In this document: piece by piece, positions 28,770 to 36,459 of the stretch
Layout of the letters: every line of letters begins with the position of its first letter
How positions within the stretch are numbered: position 1 is the first letter of the stretch
Source: Solibacillus daqui
GTDB lineage: Bacteria > Bacillota > Bacilli > Bacillales_A > Planococcaceae
NCBI RefSeq assembly: GCF_028747805.1
Contig: NZ_CP114887.1
Location: 737,501-801,500, forward strand
Direction: 5' to 3'
Length of the DNA stretch: 64,000 bases
The notes under the pieces: generated by a model
Seen by the model: the letters and a program-made list of their open reading frames with translations, nothing else
The model's database searches: none
Told to the model about the DNA's origin: nothing
Program-made: the position numbers and the translations under genes

Positions 28770-28775
28770 AGGGGA

Positions 28776-28880
28776 ACTCAGGCTAAGAACGCCGCATCGT
28801 GTGACAACGGCTGACTGACCCACGTCCTGTGGCCCAGAACTTGAAAAAAATCTGGACACAATTACGCTGAGGCGTAATTG
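28776..28880. repeat. Dispersed intergenic repeat family C, copy 1
   Basis: Shares CATCGTGTGA, ACGGCTGACTGACCCACG and TCCTGTGGCCC plus AAAAAAATCTGGAC and GAGGCGTAATT with the segment at 54144-54241. It ends in a perfect hairpin, CAATTACGC-TGAG-GCGTAATTG (28859-28880). No coding potential. Confidence 0.85.
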
Positions 28881-28904
28881 ATCTTAAATTTTAAAATCAT
28901 TAAG

Positions 28905-28935
28905 ATCTTCGGTTCTAGCAACTGAAGATTTTTTT
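28905..28935 (+). terminator. Rho-independent terminator
   Basis: ATCTTCGGTT (28905-28914) pairs with AACTGAAGAT (28920-28929) with one G-U pair, then seven T residues. Confidence 0.75.
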
Positions 28936-29035
28936 GAGTGTGATTTAGCGAATAAATCAAATTCATTGTGCTATTTAGCATATTTATTGATAATAGAAAT
29001 TAAGCAATGAAGAAGTTAGAAAAGAGGTACTAACA

Positions 29036-29116
29036 TTGAGTGACAAAGATATTAAAACACTAATTACGAGCGGAACAATTATTTTAGCATTTGTGTTGTA
29101 TTTAATATTTAAATAA
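29036..29116 (+). CDS. 26-aa single-helix membrane peptide
   Basis: TTG 29036 is preceded by AGAGG at good distance and opens a 26-residue ORF: a charged SDKDIKTL start followed by one hydrophobic helix (ITSGTIILAFVLYLIF) and a lysine end. A strong terminator follows directly, which together with the ribosome site makes a small stand-alone gene plausible. No family recognised. Confidence 0.5.
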   Translation: MSDKDIKTLITSGTIILAFVLYLIFK

Positions 29117-29119
29117 GCC

Positions 29120-29157
29120 TAAAAATCTTCAGTTGATAAAAGAACTGGGGATTTTTA
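29120..29157 (+). terminator. Terminator after the 26-aa ORF
   Basis: AAAAATCTTCAGTT pairs with AACTGGGGATTTTT (two G-U pairs), followed by ACGTTTT. Confidence 0.65.
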
Positions 29158-29196
29158 CGTTTTCGAAAAAAACATGTAAAAAGGTAGGATATACGT

Positions 29197-30012
29197 TTGA
29201 AAAAGTTTTATTTTGCATTAATATTTTTGACATTGTTATTAACTGCATGCACAGAAGAAACTGGCACAGATAATATTGAAACACAAGATATCCAAGGAAT
29301 TGTAACATCAACAATCGAAACAGCGGACAAGTATGATGTAAGTGAATTTGAGGAATTCGAATTACAAGAGGTAATTGATGGCGACACGATTCGAATTAAA
29401 TATAATGGTAGTTCTGAAAAGGTTCGTTTTTTACTTGTAGATACCCCGGAAACTAATCATGAGACACTAGGAGAACAACCTTATGGGCCAGAAGCTAAAG
29501 AATTTGCAAAGCAGCTACTAGCTGGTCATGATACGGTTTATTTAGAATTTGACGTTTCATATCGTGATAAATATAAAAGGTTACTAGCATATGTTTATAC
29601 TAAAGATGGTATTAGTGTTCAAGAGCAACTATTGAAAAATGGATTAGCTCGCGTGGCATATATTTATAATCCAAATACGAAGCATGTAGATTGGTTTAAA
29701 TCTATTCAAAAAACTGCTCAGAAATCTGCTATTGGTATTTGGTCAGTTGAAGATTATGTAACAAATCGTGGATACGATAAAGATATATACTATGCTGCAA
29801 TAAAAGAAGTAAATCAGTCTAACATAGATGAGGATAAATCGAATACCAATAACAACAAGGGCAGTTGCGAAATCAAAGGAAATATTAACTCCAAAGGCAA
29901 CAAAATATATCATATGCAGGGGCAACGTGACTATGAGAATACAGTAGCAGAGGAGATGTTCTGTACTAAAGAAGAAGCAGAAGCTGCTGGGTTTATTCCA
30001 GCTAAGCGATAA
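29197..30012 (+). CDS. Secreted thermonuclease lipoprotein with C-terminal YHxxG-type domain
   Basis: A 271-residue lipoprotein: signal MKKFYFALIFLTLLLTAC with lipobox LTAC. Residues about 50-185 are a staphylococcal-nuclease (SNase) fold: VIDGDTIRIKYNG, VRFLLVDTPETNH, GPEAKEFAKQLL, VYLEFDVSYRDKYKRLLAYVY. A linker is followed by CEIKGNINSKGNKIYHMQG and FCTKEEAEAAGFIPAKR, the small cysteine-containing domain often fused to such nucleases. It probably degrades extracellular nucleic acid at the cell surface. TTG start with AAAAAGGTAGGAT upstream. A 27-codon fragment of a related gene lies at 46974-47054. Confidence 0.93.
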   Translation: MKKFYFALIFLTLLLTACTEETGTDNIETQDIQGIVTSTIETADKYDVSEFEEFELQEVIDGDTIRIKYNGSSEKVRFLLVDTPETNHETLGEQPYGPEAKEFAKQLLAGHDTVYLEFDVSYRDKYKRLLAYVYTKDGISVQEQLLKNGLARVAYIYNPNTKHVDWFKSIQKTAQKSAIGIWSVEDYVTNRGYDKDIYYAAIKEVNQSNIDEDKSNTNNNKGSCEIKGNINSKGNKIYHMQGQRDYENTVAEEMFCTKEEAEAAGFIPAKR

Positions 30013-30061
30013 ATAAAAAGACATCATACCTTTTTTATAAAGTAAGGGTAAGCTTAGGAAG

Positions 30062-30096
30062 GGGTATTGATCCAAGAAGGATTGATGCCCATTTTG
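30062..30096 (+). terminator. Terminator of the nuclease gene
   Basis: GGGTATTGATCC (30062-30073) pairs with GGATTGATGCCC (30079-30090) using three wobble pairs, followed by ATTTTG. Confidence 0.6.
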
Positions 30097-30144
30097 TTTA
30101 ACTAATTCAACTAAAGGTGCAGGATAGTTGAACAATTAAAAGGG

Positions 30145-30172
30145 TTGTTTTTTTATCAATGTGTATTATAAT
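30145..30172 (+). promoter_or_regulatory. Promoter of the ABC-F leader
   Basis: TTGTTT (30145-30150) and a perfect TATAAT (30167-30172) are 16 bases apart. The related leader before the Cfr-type gene has the same geometry. Confidence 0.7.
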
Positions 30173-30209
30173 GGTTAAGATTATTAATTGAGAAAGGAGG
30201 CAAAAAGTG

Positions 30210-30356
30210 ATGGAAACTGTTTTTATGAACATGGAAAAAGAAGTAAAGTCGTATAGATTGTTAGGGGATTTGCTTACAACGGGATTAGTCTGCCCTTTTT
30301 TAAGCAAACTTCATATAGAAAACAGCTACCGGAAGCTTTTTGCATTCTTATTTTAG
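30210..30356 (+). CDS. 48-aa leader ORF upstream of the ABC-F gene
   Basis: AGAAAGGAGG precedes ATG 30210 (GTG 30207 also possible). The ORF starts METVFMNMEKEVKSYRLLGD and ends RKLFAFLF. The homologous leader ORF at 33314 starts METITNVVLSKEVK. In between, compensating single-base indels change the reading frame while the RNA sequence stays similar (shared CCTTTTTTAAGCAAACTTC and ATATAG). This suggests the ORF is translated to sense a ribosome drug, with RNA structure the main conserved feature. Confidence 0.65.
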   Translation: METVFMNMEKEVKSYRLLGDLLTTGLVCPFLSKLHIENSYRKLFAFLF

Positions 30357-30418
30357 GATTTTTAAAAATTTCTTTAAATGACTGACTCTTTGAGTTTTGA
30401 TTAAATAAATGCATTTAT

Positions 30419-30443
30419 TAGGCGCCGGTTCCGGCGTCTTTTT
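30419..30443 (+). terminator. Leader terminator T1 (ABC-F)
   Basis: AGGCGCCGG and CCGGCGTCT close a tight GC stem with a TT-centred loop (one G-U pair), followed by TTTTT. It is 63 bases downstream of the leader ORF. Confidence 0.75.
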
Positions 30444-30513
30444 GTGTTTTTAAGCAAAATTTGTAGGATATTTATAATCAATTTTGTACTTGTTAAAGGT
30501 TTACGCAATTCTT

Positions 30514-30542
30514 AGGCGCCGGTTTATTCGGCGCCTTTTTTT
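30514..30542 (+). terminator. Leader terminator T2 (ABC-F)
   Basis: AGGCGCCG (30514-30521) pairs with CGGCGCCT (30529-30536), followed by seven T residues. Its arms are interchangeable with those of T1 because both contain the self-complementary GGCGCC, so a T1/T2 alternative pairing is possible. Confidence 0.85.
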
Positions 30543-30566
30543 GCGTTCAAAAGGAGAAAAATTGAA

Positions 30567-30596
30567 ATGAATATGTTTTTGTGGCTTCCTGTTTGA
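30567..30596 (+). CDS. 9-aa second leader peptide before the ABC-F gene
   Basis: After AAAAGGAG, ATG 30567 opens MNMFLWLPV. Its stop codon falls inside a hairpin, CCTGTTT (30588-30594) / AAACAGG (30608-30614), just upstream of the ABC-F start. This is typical of short drug-sensing leader peptides but rests on layout only. Confidence 0.4.
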   Translation: MNMFLWLPV

Positions 30597-30647
30597 TGAA
30601 ATGCATAAAACAGGCTGCTCAATATTTATAAAGAAAGAGTGAAAAAA

Positions 30648-32285
30648 ATGTTACTTCAATTAAACAATATTAGTAAAAGTTATTTAGGTGATCCAATACT
30701 TTCAGATATATCAATGAAAATTGAGGCAGGCGACCGGATTGGTCTTATAGGAGTGAATGGCGCTGGAAAATCAACCTTATTACAGATTATTGCTGGGGAT
30801 ATCCCTTACGATAATGGGGAAATTTATACTGCAAAAGAAACAAAGATTGGCTATTTCCGCCAAAATAGTGGACTAGAAATGGAGAATACGATTTGGAATG
30901 AAATGTTGAATGTCTTCTCTACTCTTCTTGAGGTTGAAAAAGAACTTCGCGAGTTAGAAAGAACAATGGGTGAACCTGCATTAATAGCTAATCCCATAAA
31001 ATATGAAAAATTGATGAATCGTTATGCAGCAAAATCAGAATGGTTTATGGAGCACGGTGGTTATGAAATAGAAGCAAAAATTCGTGGTGTTCTGCATGGA
31101 ATGGGCTTTGGAGAGTTTCCTAAAGATACACTCATTCATACGTTAAGTGGAGGTCAGAAAACGAGACTTGCTTTAGCTAAAGTACTATTGGAACAGCCAG
31201 AATTGCTTATCCTTGATGAGCCAACAAATCATTTGGATCTCACTACTTTAGCTTGGTTAGAAGGTTATTTACGCTCATATCCTGGTACTATCCTTGTTGT
31301 TTCACATGATCGTTACTTTTTGGATTCGCTAGTAACCATTATTTATGAAATTGAGCGAACAGAAGCACGACGATATGTAGGTAACTATTCGAAATATGTT
31401 GAGAACAAAGAGAAAAACCGTGAAATTCTAGCTAAGAAATATTCAAGGCAGCAAGAACAAATTGCGAAGATGGAAGATTACATTCAACGGAACATCACCA
31501 TGGCAACGTCGTCTAAAAGTGCAAAAAACAAACGAAAGCAGCTTGAGAGAATTGAACGTATAGATACACCTCTCAAAGACTTAAAAAGTGCACAGATGTC
31601 GTTTTCAATAGAAAAAACGTCTCATAAAGAGGTGTTACAAGTTCGAGATATTGATATCTGTGTCGGAGTAGGTACTGAACAAAAACCTCTATTAAAGAAT
31701 ATTAGTTTCCAGCTACGACGAGGTGAAAGAGTAGCATTAATTGGTCCAAATGGTGTTGGAAAGTCAACATTACTTAAGACGTTACTCGATGATTATAAAC
31801 CAAAAAGTGGCGTAATAACTTGGGGAAATGGAGTTACTATTGCTTATTACGATCAAGAGCAATCAACTTTACATCCCAATAATACGATATTGGATGAGGT
31901 GTGGAATACATTTCCTCATTTCAAAGAGGCTAGAATTCGTACTGTACTTGGGAATTTCTTGTTTTCCGGTGAAGATGTATTTAAGAAAATATCTACTCTT
32001 AGTGGTGGTGAAAAAGCACGTGTTGCGTTAACCAAGCTTATGTTACAAAACGCTAATGTTCTTATTATAGACGAGCCGACAAATCATTTAGATTTATTTA
32101 GTAAAGGTGTGTTGGAATCTGCACTTATGAATTATGAGGGTACATTGTTCTTTATTTCTCATGACCGTTATTTTTTGAATAAGCTAGCTGATAAAATTTT
32201 GGAACTATCTCCAACAGGAGCCATTGTATATAACGGCAACTATGATGACTATGTTGAAGCTAAATCGCAAAAAGAGAAAGAATAG
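30648..32285 (+). CDS. ABC-F family ATPase, probable ribosome-protection protein
   Basis: A 545-residue soluble protein with two ABC domains and no membrane part. Domain 1: GVNGAGKSTLLQ, LSGGQKTRLALA, LLILDEPTNHLDL. Domain 2: GPNGVGKSTLLK, LSGGEKARVALT, VLIIDEPTNHLDL. The interdomain linker has KMEDYIQRNI...ASSKSAKNKRKQLERIERID, like YdiF-type ABC-F proteins, but their C-terminal extension is missing. ABC-F proteins enter the ribosomal E site; resistance types expel antibiotics from the peptidyl-transferase centre. The attenuator-like leader supports a resistance or drug-responsive role. ATG 30648 is chosen over GTG 30639, which lies next to the ribosome site. Confidence 0.85.
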   Translation: MLLQLNNISKSYLGDPILSDISMKIEAGDRIGLIGVNGAGKSTLLQIIAGDIPYDNGEIYTAKETKIGYFRQNSGLEMENTIWNEMLNVFSTLLEVEKELRELERTMGEPALIANPIKYEKLMNRYAAKSEWFMEHGGYEIEAKIRGVLHGMGFGEFPKDTLIHTLSGGQKTRLALAKVLLEQPELLILDEPTNHLDLTTLAWLEGYLRSYPGTILVVSHDRYFLDSLVTIIYEIERTEARRYVGNYSKYVENKEKNREILAKKYSRQQEQIAKMEDYIQRNITMATSSKSAKNKRKQLERIERIDTPLKDLKSAQMSFSIEKTSHKEVLQVRDIDICVGVGTEQKPLLKNISFQLRRGERVALIGPNGVGKSTLLKTLLDDYKPKSGVITWGNGVTIAYYDQEQSTLHPNNTILDEVWNTFPHFKEARIRTVLGNFLFSGEDVFKKISTLSGGEKARVALTKLMLQNANVLIIDEPTNHLDLFSKGVLESALMNYEGTLFFISHDRYFLNKLADKILELSPTGAIVYNGNYDDYVEAKSQKEKE

Positions 32286-32401
32286 GTATAAAACAATGAT
32301 GAAGACGCAAGGCCTAGGTAGGGGGCCACCAACTACTTAAAAATCAAATTATAATAAATCAGGCTCACAATGAAAAATAACATGGAAAAGAGGAAATAAA
32401 T

Positions 32402-33160
32402 ATGTCTAATGAAAATCAAGTTGCTGTCGTAACAGGAGCAGGTAGTGGGATTGGTAGAGCTACAAGTATAAAATTCGCTGAAAACGGGTATAAAGTGGTT
32501 CTAGTTGATTTCAATGAAGTTACAGGTCAAGAAACTCTTAGACTTGTTCAAAATAAAGGTGGAGAAGGTATTTTTATAAAAGCAGATGTCTCGAAAGAGG
32601 AAGATGTTCAAAACTATATAAACCAATCTATTGATTATTATGATCGTATTGATGTCTTTTTTAATAATGCGGGTATTATTCAAAAGTTTGCACCATTTAC
32701 GACTGTGGAAACAAAAGAATACGAACGAATTATGGACATAAATGTAAAGGGTATTTTCCTTGGAATGAAATACGTAATCCAAGTGATGGAGAAGCAAGGT
32801 AAAGGATCTATTATCAATACGGCTTCATCAGCAGGCATTCGTCCAGAGCATAGCATTGCTGTTTATTCTGCAAGTAAACATGCCGTAATAGGTATGACTA
32901 AAGGGGCTGCCATTGAATACGCTAATAAAGGTATTCGAATCAATGCCGTTTGTCCAGGAGGGATCGTTACACCACTATTTAAAAGTGTCGGGGAAACCAT
33001 GGAAGAAACAGGATACGTACCAGAAGAAATGTCGCGTGTTAGAATGGGGCGTCATGGTGAACCTGAAGAGGTTGCAGAAGCAGTATTGTTCTTAGCTTCT
33101 GATAAATCAAGTTTCATGGCCGGTTCGGTTGTAACGGTTGATGGTAGCTTAACAGTATAA
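32402..33160 (+). CDS. SDR-family oxidoreductase
   Basis: Classical short-chain dehydrogenase of 252 residues. Cofactor motif TGAGSGIG (residues 12-19) with an acidic residue after strand 2 (VLVDFNE), favouring NAD. NNAG at about 88-91, catalytic Ser in NTASSAG and YSASK at about 158-162 are intact. The C-terminus VTVDGSLTV is standard. Substrate unknown. It follows the ABC-F gene after 116 bases with its own ribosome site (AAAAGAGG) and is followed by an inverted repeat, so it may or may not be co-transcribed. Confidence 0.92.
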   Translation: MSNENQVAVVTGAGSGIGRATSIKFAENGYKVVLVDFNEVTGQETLRLVQNKGGEGIFIKADVSKEEDVQNYINQSIDYYDRIDVFFNNAGIIQKFAPFTTVETKEYERIMDINVKGIFLGMKYVIQVMEKQGKGSIINTASSAGIRPEHSIAVYSASKHAVIGMTKGAAIEYANKGIRINAVCPGGIVTPLFKSVGETMEETGYVPEEMSRVRMGRHGEPEEVAEAVLFLASDKSSFMAGSVVTVDGSLTV

Positions 33161-33190
33161 AGAGAATATCTTTTAAGCAATGAAGAAATA

Positions 33191-33224
33191 AGAGGTTGTC
33201 TCGTTTAGACCAGAGACAACCTCT
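33191..33224 (+). terminator. Hairpin after the SDR gene
   Basis: AGAGGTTGTCTC (33191-33202) pairs perfectly with GAGACAACCTCT (33213-33224). The T run is missing, so termination efficiency is uncertain. Confidence 0.65.
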
Positions 33225-33240
33225 TAATGAAATGTAATCC

Positions 33241-33268
33241 TTGTTACTTTATTATATAAATATATAGT
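33241..33268 (+). promoter_or_regulatory. Promoter of the Cfr-type leader
   Basis: TTGTTA (33241-33246) and TATAGT (33263-33268) are 16 bases apart, the same layout as the ABC-F leader promoter. Confidence 0.6.
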
Positions 33269-33313
33269 ATAGTAATAAAAATTATTATTGAGTATGAAAG
33301 GAGGCAAAAAGTA

Positions 33314-33463
33314 ATGGAAACTATAACTAATGTAGTGTTATCAAAAGAAGTGAAAGCACATTTGCTATTTGGAAGGGTTGCTTGTAACGGGACTAGTCTG
33401 TCCTTTTTTAAGCAAACTTCATATAGCAACGGTGGCCAGAGGCTTTTTGCTTCCTTACTTTAG
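33314..33463 (+). CDS. 49-aa leader ORF upstream of the Cfr-type gene
   Basis: GAAAGGAGG precedes ATG 33314. The peptide begins METITNVVLSKEVKAHLLFG and ends GGQRLFASLL. It is homologous at DNA level to the ABC-F leader ORF (30210-30356), with one inserted and one deleted base that shift and restore the frame. Two terminator-like hairpins follow. Confidence 0.65.
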   Translation: METITNVVLSKEVKAHLLFGRVACNGTSLSFFKQTSYSNGGQRLFASLL

Positions 33464-33520
33464 CAAAAAATGTTTAATACAGATTTGTGAATTTGATTAA
33501 ATAAACTACGTAATGACTAG

Positions 33521-33546
33521 GCGCCGGCTCTGCTAGGCGTATTTTT
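33521..33546 (+). terminator. Leader terminator T1 (Cfr-type gene)
   Basis: GCGCC (33521-33525) pairs with GGCGT (33536-33540), followed by ATTTTTG. It is weaker than the corresponding T1 of the ABC-F leader. Confidence 0.55.
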
Positions 33547-33611
33547 GTGTTCCAATACCAAAATACACAGTATAGTCTCGAGTTTTTTAATAAGAGTGCT
33601 ATACAATTTTT

Positions 33612-33646
33612 AGGCGCCGATTTGATTCGGTGCCTTTTCTTTTTTT
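33612..33646 (+). terminator. Leader terminator T2 (Cfr-type gene)
   Basis: AGGCGCCGA (33612-33620) pairs with TCGGTGCCT (33627-33635) with one G-U pair, then TTT-C-TTTTTTT. About 120 bases upstream of the start codon. Confidence 0.8.
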
Positions 33647-33765
33647 AAAGGAAGAAAATGTAGAGTAATTTTTTAGAGTTAATCGCTTTGTTTTAATACG
33701 AATCACTCAATTAATATTTAGAAAAATACGGATATTTGACAGTCTGATAATCGGGGGATCATATA

Positions 33766-34833
33766 ATGAAACATATAAATACGAAGACCAAATATGAAAG
33801 TATAAAGCAATTTTTAAAAGAACTAGGACAACCAAATTATAGATACAAGCAAATGACTGATGCTATTTTTAAGCAACATATTAGTGAATTTGAACAAATG
33901 ACTATATTACCAAAAACAGTTCGTGAAGAATTAATAAAGGTGTTTGGGACAAATATTCTCAATATCAAGCCAGTTTTTGAACAATCATCAGAACAAGTTA
34001 GAAAAGTCCTTTTTGAAATCTCAGGTAATGATAAGGTGGAGGCAATAGGGTTGAAATATCGAGCTGGGTGGGAATCATTTTGTATTTCCTCTCAATGCGG
34101 ATGTGGACTGGGCTGTCAGTTTTGTGCAACTGGGGCAATTGGGCTAAAACGAAACCTTACGGCTGATGAGATAACAGACCAACTTTTATTTTTTCACTTA
34201 AATGGTCACTCACTTGATAGTATTGCTTTTATGGGGATGGGCGAAGCACTCGCAAATAAACAGGTATTTAATGCATTAAAAACACTAACTGACTCTAGCT
34301 TGTTTGGCTTAAGTCCACGAAGATTAACAGTCTCTACAGTCGGTATTATACCTAATATTAAAAAAATGACGAGCGATTTCCCACAAGTCAACCTCACTTT
34401 CTCTTTACATTCGCCGTTTAATGAGCAAAGGAGTGAATTGATGCCTATAAACGATAAGTTTTCTCTTGATGAAGTAATGGCAACGCTAGATGAGCATATT
34501 CAAGTAACAGGTAGAAAAGTGTATATAGCGTATATAATGTTACGTGGGGTAAATGATTCTATTGATCATGCGAAGGCTGTAGCTAAATTACTTCAAAATC
34601 GAGGTCAATGGGGACACTTGTATCATGTAAACCTTATACGATATAATCCAACCGTTGATGCTCCTGAGCACTATGGTGAAACGGATGAAAAAAAAGTTCA
34701 AATGTTTTATAAAGAACTTCAATCGGCAGGCATTCATGTAACGATTAGAAGTCAATTCGGTATAGATATAGATGCGGCTTGTGGCCAATTGTACGGTCAA
34801 TATGTTACGAAGAAGAGTTCTCAATTTACGTGA
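33766..34833 (+). CDS. Cfr-type 23S rRNA (A2503-C8) methyltransferase
   Basis: Radical-SAM enzyme of 355 residues. The cluster motif is C113-GLG-C117-QF-C120, the conserved second cysteine pair is C106 and C339 (DAACGQLYG), and GWESFCISSQCGC, SFMGMGEALAN-like AFMGMGEALAN, LTFSLHSPFNEQRSELMPIND and VTIRSQFGIDIDAACGQLYG match the resistance enzyme Cfr closely, more than housekeeping RlmN. Methylation of A2503 C8 gives resistance to phenicols, lincosamides, oxazolidinones, pleuromutilins and streptogramin A. GGGGGAT precedes ATG 33766. The gene has its own attenuator leader. Whether it confers resistance is untested. Confidence 0.88.
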   Translation: MKHINTKTKYESIKQFLKELGQPNYRYKQMTDAIFKQHISEFEQMTILPKTVREELIKVFGTNILNIKPVFEQSSEQVRKVLFEISGNDKVEAIGLKYRAGWESFCISSQCGCGLGCQFCATGAIGLKRNLTADEITDQLLFFHLNGHSLDSIAFMGMGEALANKQVFNALKTLTDSSLFGLSPRRLTVSTVGIIPNIKKMTSDFPQVNLTFSLHSPFNEQRSELMPINDKFSLDEVMATLDEHIQVTGRKVYIAYIMLRGVNDSIDHAKAVAKLLQNRGQWGHLYHVNLIRYNPTVDAPEHYGETDEKKVQMFYKELQSAGIHVTIRSQFGIDIDAACGQLYGQYVTKKSSQFT

Positions 34834-35138
34834 TCTAAAGTATCTTACTACAGAAAATCTTTTTAATGGGTATTGTTCCAAATGTTGAATTTTACCTCTA
34901 ATTGTCTAGTTGATGATTGTAATAAGATTAATCAATACAAAAGACTAAGTAGATTTAAACATGTGTTTAAATCTTTATTATTAAGAGAGTCCCTAGCAAG
35001 GCACAATGGAGACTGACTAGACGATTTTACTTAGATTAATAACATGGAAGGCACAAAGATATTAATATAGTTCCACTAATTGGAGTAAATCATTATCATA
35101 CGATACTGTTTATTTATATTTTCTTAAAAAATAATAAT

Positions 35139-35180
35139 GAAGTGACCCCTAAAAGTTAGACAACTATTAGGGGTCACTTC
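35139..35180. repeat. Perfect 14-bp inverted repeat
   Basis: GAAGTGACCCCTAA (35139-35152) and TTAGGGGTCACTTC (35167-35180) flank a 14-base loop. It may be a terminator of the Cfr-type transcript or an element end. Confidence 0.75.
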
Positions 35181-35352
35181 ATGTTAACTAAAATAGAACA
35201 AATGGATGAATCTTATTTGTTTTATTTTTTATTAGAATATATTCTCATGTATGTTCCACAGCGCCATAACCATTCAATGGGACCATAACGAAACTTTTTT
35301 AACCACAAATTAGAGAAGACAATTTGAGTTATATATACGATTCCCTACCCAT

Positions 35353-35389
35353 AGTGTTGTTTAACAATAACCTTTTGTTATTAAACAAC
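35353..35389. repeat. Imperfect palindrome
   Basis: TGTTGTTTAA and TTAAACAACA arms enclose TAAC/GTTA with a three-base bulge. Role unknown. Confidence 0.5.
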
Positions 35390-35521
35390 AAATGCTAGAG
35401 TTAAATAAATACGATCCAGCTTCATCAGCTTTTAATCTTCAACAATCGGGCGCTTTAGTTGAATATTCGGTTTCCGAAATGATCAATCTTTATTACAAAA
35501 AGCCCTATACAGATATGAAAA

Positions 35522-35564
35522 ATAGCCCCTATTTTGATCAATATTTGTTCAAAATAGGGGCTAT
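35522..35564. repeat. Perfect 16-bp hairpin with conserved core
   Basis: ATAGCCCCTATTTTGA (35522-35537) pairs with TCAAAATAGGGGCTAT (35549-35564) around TCAATATTTGT. The core recurs at 37708-37752 next to IS1182-type transposase remains, with different outer stem bases. Confidence 0.75.
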
Positions 35565-35668
35565 GATTTTCTATAAGAATCATCATTTATAGCTGTATTT
35601 TAATCAATCTTTATTCCAATTCAACAAAATGAAGTATCTGTTCTTGGAGGGAGGGGGGCCATTCATAC

Positions 35669-36322
35669 TTATTTAGCTTTTATATATTCCATAAATATAC
35701 CTTTAATGATTATCATTTGTACATTTGGATCAAGTTCGTCTTCAAAGAAGGGAATTCTTTCAAACAGTGATAACTTTCTTGAAAACAGACCAAATGCATT
35801 AATGATGGATAATAAGACATCCTTTGCTGAGATATCTGTCCGAATTGATCCGTCCAGAATACCTTCTTCAATAATTTCAGTAAGTATGTCAGCTACTTTC
35901 TTACGAATTAAAATATATTGCTGATAATCTCCAAGCTCATCAAGTGATGTAGAGGCATAGCTCTCAAATGCCTCAAGCAGTTTTGTACAGGCTAAATTCT
36001 CTGGTTCAAGATCAGCTATAAAGTGATTGAATAACATTTCCATTTTCTCATAACAAGTAACATCCTTAGCCGCAACATCGGTAAAAAAGCGATAGTATCT
36101 CTCTAATACATTAACAGCTACTGCCACAATTAGTTTATCCTTTTTTGGAAAGTAACGAAAAAGCGTTGCAATACCTAAGTTAAGTTCATCTGCAATATCC
36201 TGCATTTTCGTCTTTTCAAAGCCCTGAATACTAAATACTTGCTCTGCGGCCTCCACTATAATCTTCATCCGCTTATTCTTTCCTTCTTGGCGCTCTTGCT
36301 CCCATCTACTTTGTGGATCCAC
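35669..36322 (-). CDS. TetR-family repressor
   Basis: A 217-residue TetR/AcrR regulator. The N-terminal HTH is IVEAAEQVFSIQGFEKTKMQDIADELNLGIATLFRYFPKKDKLI (about residues 22-65); the rest is the all-helical ligand and dimer domain. GTG 36322 is chosen because AAGGAG lies 8 bases upstream; an in-frame ATG at 36352 lacks a site. It is divergent from the SDR gene at 36517 and the palindrome between them is the likely operator, so it should repress that gene and perhaps itself. Ligand unknown. Confidence 0.9.
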   Translation of the reverse strand: MDPQSRWEQERQEGKNKRMKIIVEAAEQVFSIQGFEKTKMQDIADELNLGIATLFRYFPKKDKLIVAVAVNVLERYYRFFTDVAAKDVTCYEKMEMLFNHFIADLEPENLACTKLLEAFESYASTSLDELGDYQQYILIRKKVADILTEIIEEGILDGSIRTDISAKDVLLSIINAFGLFSRKLSLFERIPFFEDELDPNVQMIIIKGIFMEYIKAK

Positions 36323-36413
36323 GTTTACAACTCCTTCATCATTCCTATTCATGATGCTAACAAATTAATATTAGAGCGTCAATTTGTTCAAAGTGGGAGC
36401 GCAATCTTGTTAT

Positions 36414-36442
36414 TTGTCATATAAAAAAATTTGGTTTATAAT
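36414..36442 (+). promoter_or_regulatory. Sigma-A promoter of the TetR-linked SDR gene
   Basis: TTGTCA (36414-36419) and a perfect TATAAT (36437-36442) are separated by 17 bases. Confidence 0.75.
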
Positions 36443-36459
36443 AAAATCACAGGAATGAT

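Larger units (their letters stand above)
34834..35668. other. Gene-poor stretch with palindromes
   Basis: No supported gene. It contains the inverted repeats listed separately at 35139, 35353 and 35522 and a decayed copy of the 35522 hairpin core at about 35597-35621. It looks like mobile-element debris between accessory genes. Confidence 0.5.

Noticed and set aside
30107..30307. ORF on the minus strand opposite the ABC-F leader (and its counterpart at 33244-33429)
   Set aside because: It overlaps the leader promoter and plus-strand leader ORF; similarity between the two copies is explained by the homologous leaders.
33736..33767. TTGACA...TATAAT directly before the Cfr-type gene
   Set aside because: The spacing is 20 bases and the -10 box overlaps the start codon, so it is unlikely to be a promoter.
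35392..35592. 66-codon ORF on the plus strand
   Set aside because: It runs through the perfect hairpin at 35522-35564, has no ribosome site and shows no protein-like composition.
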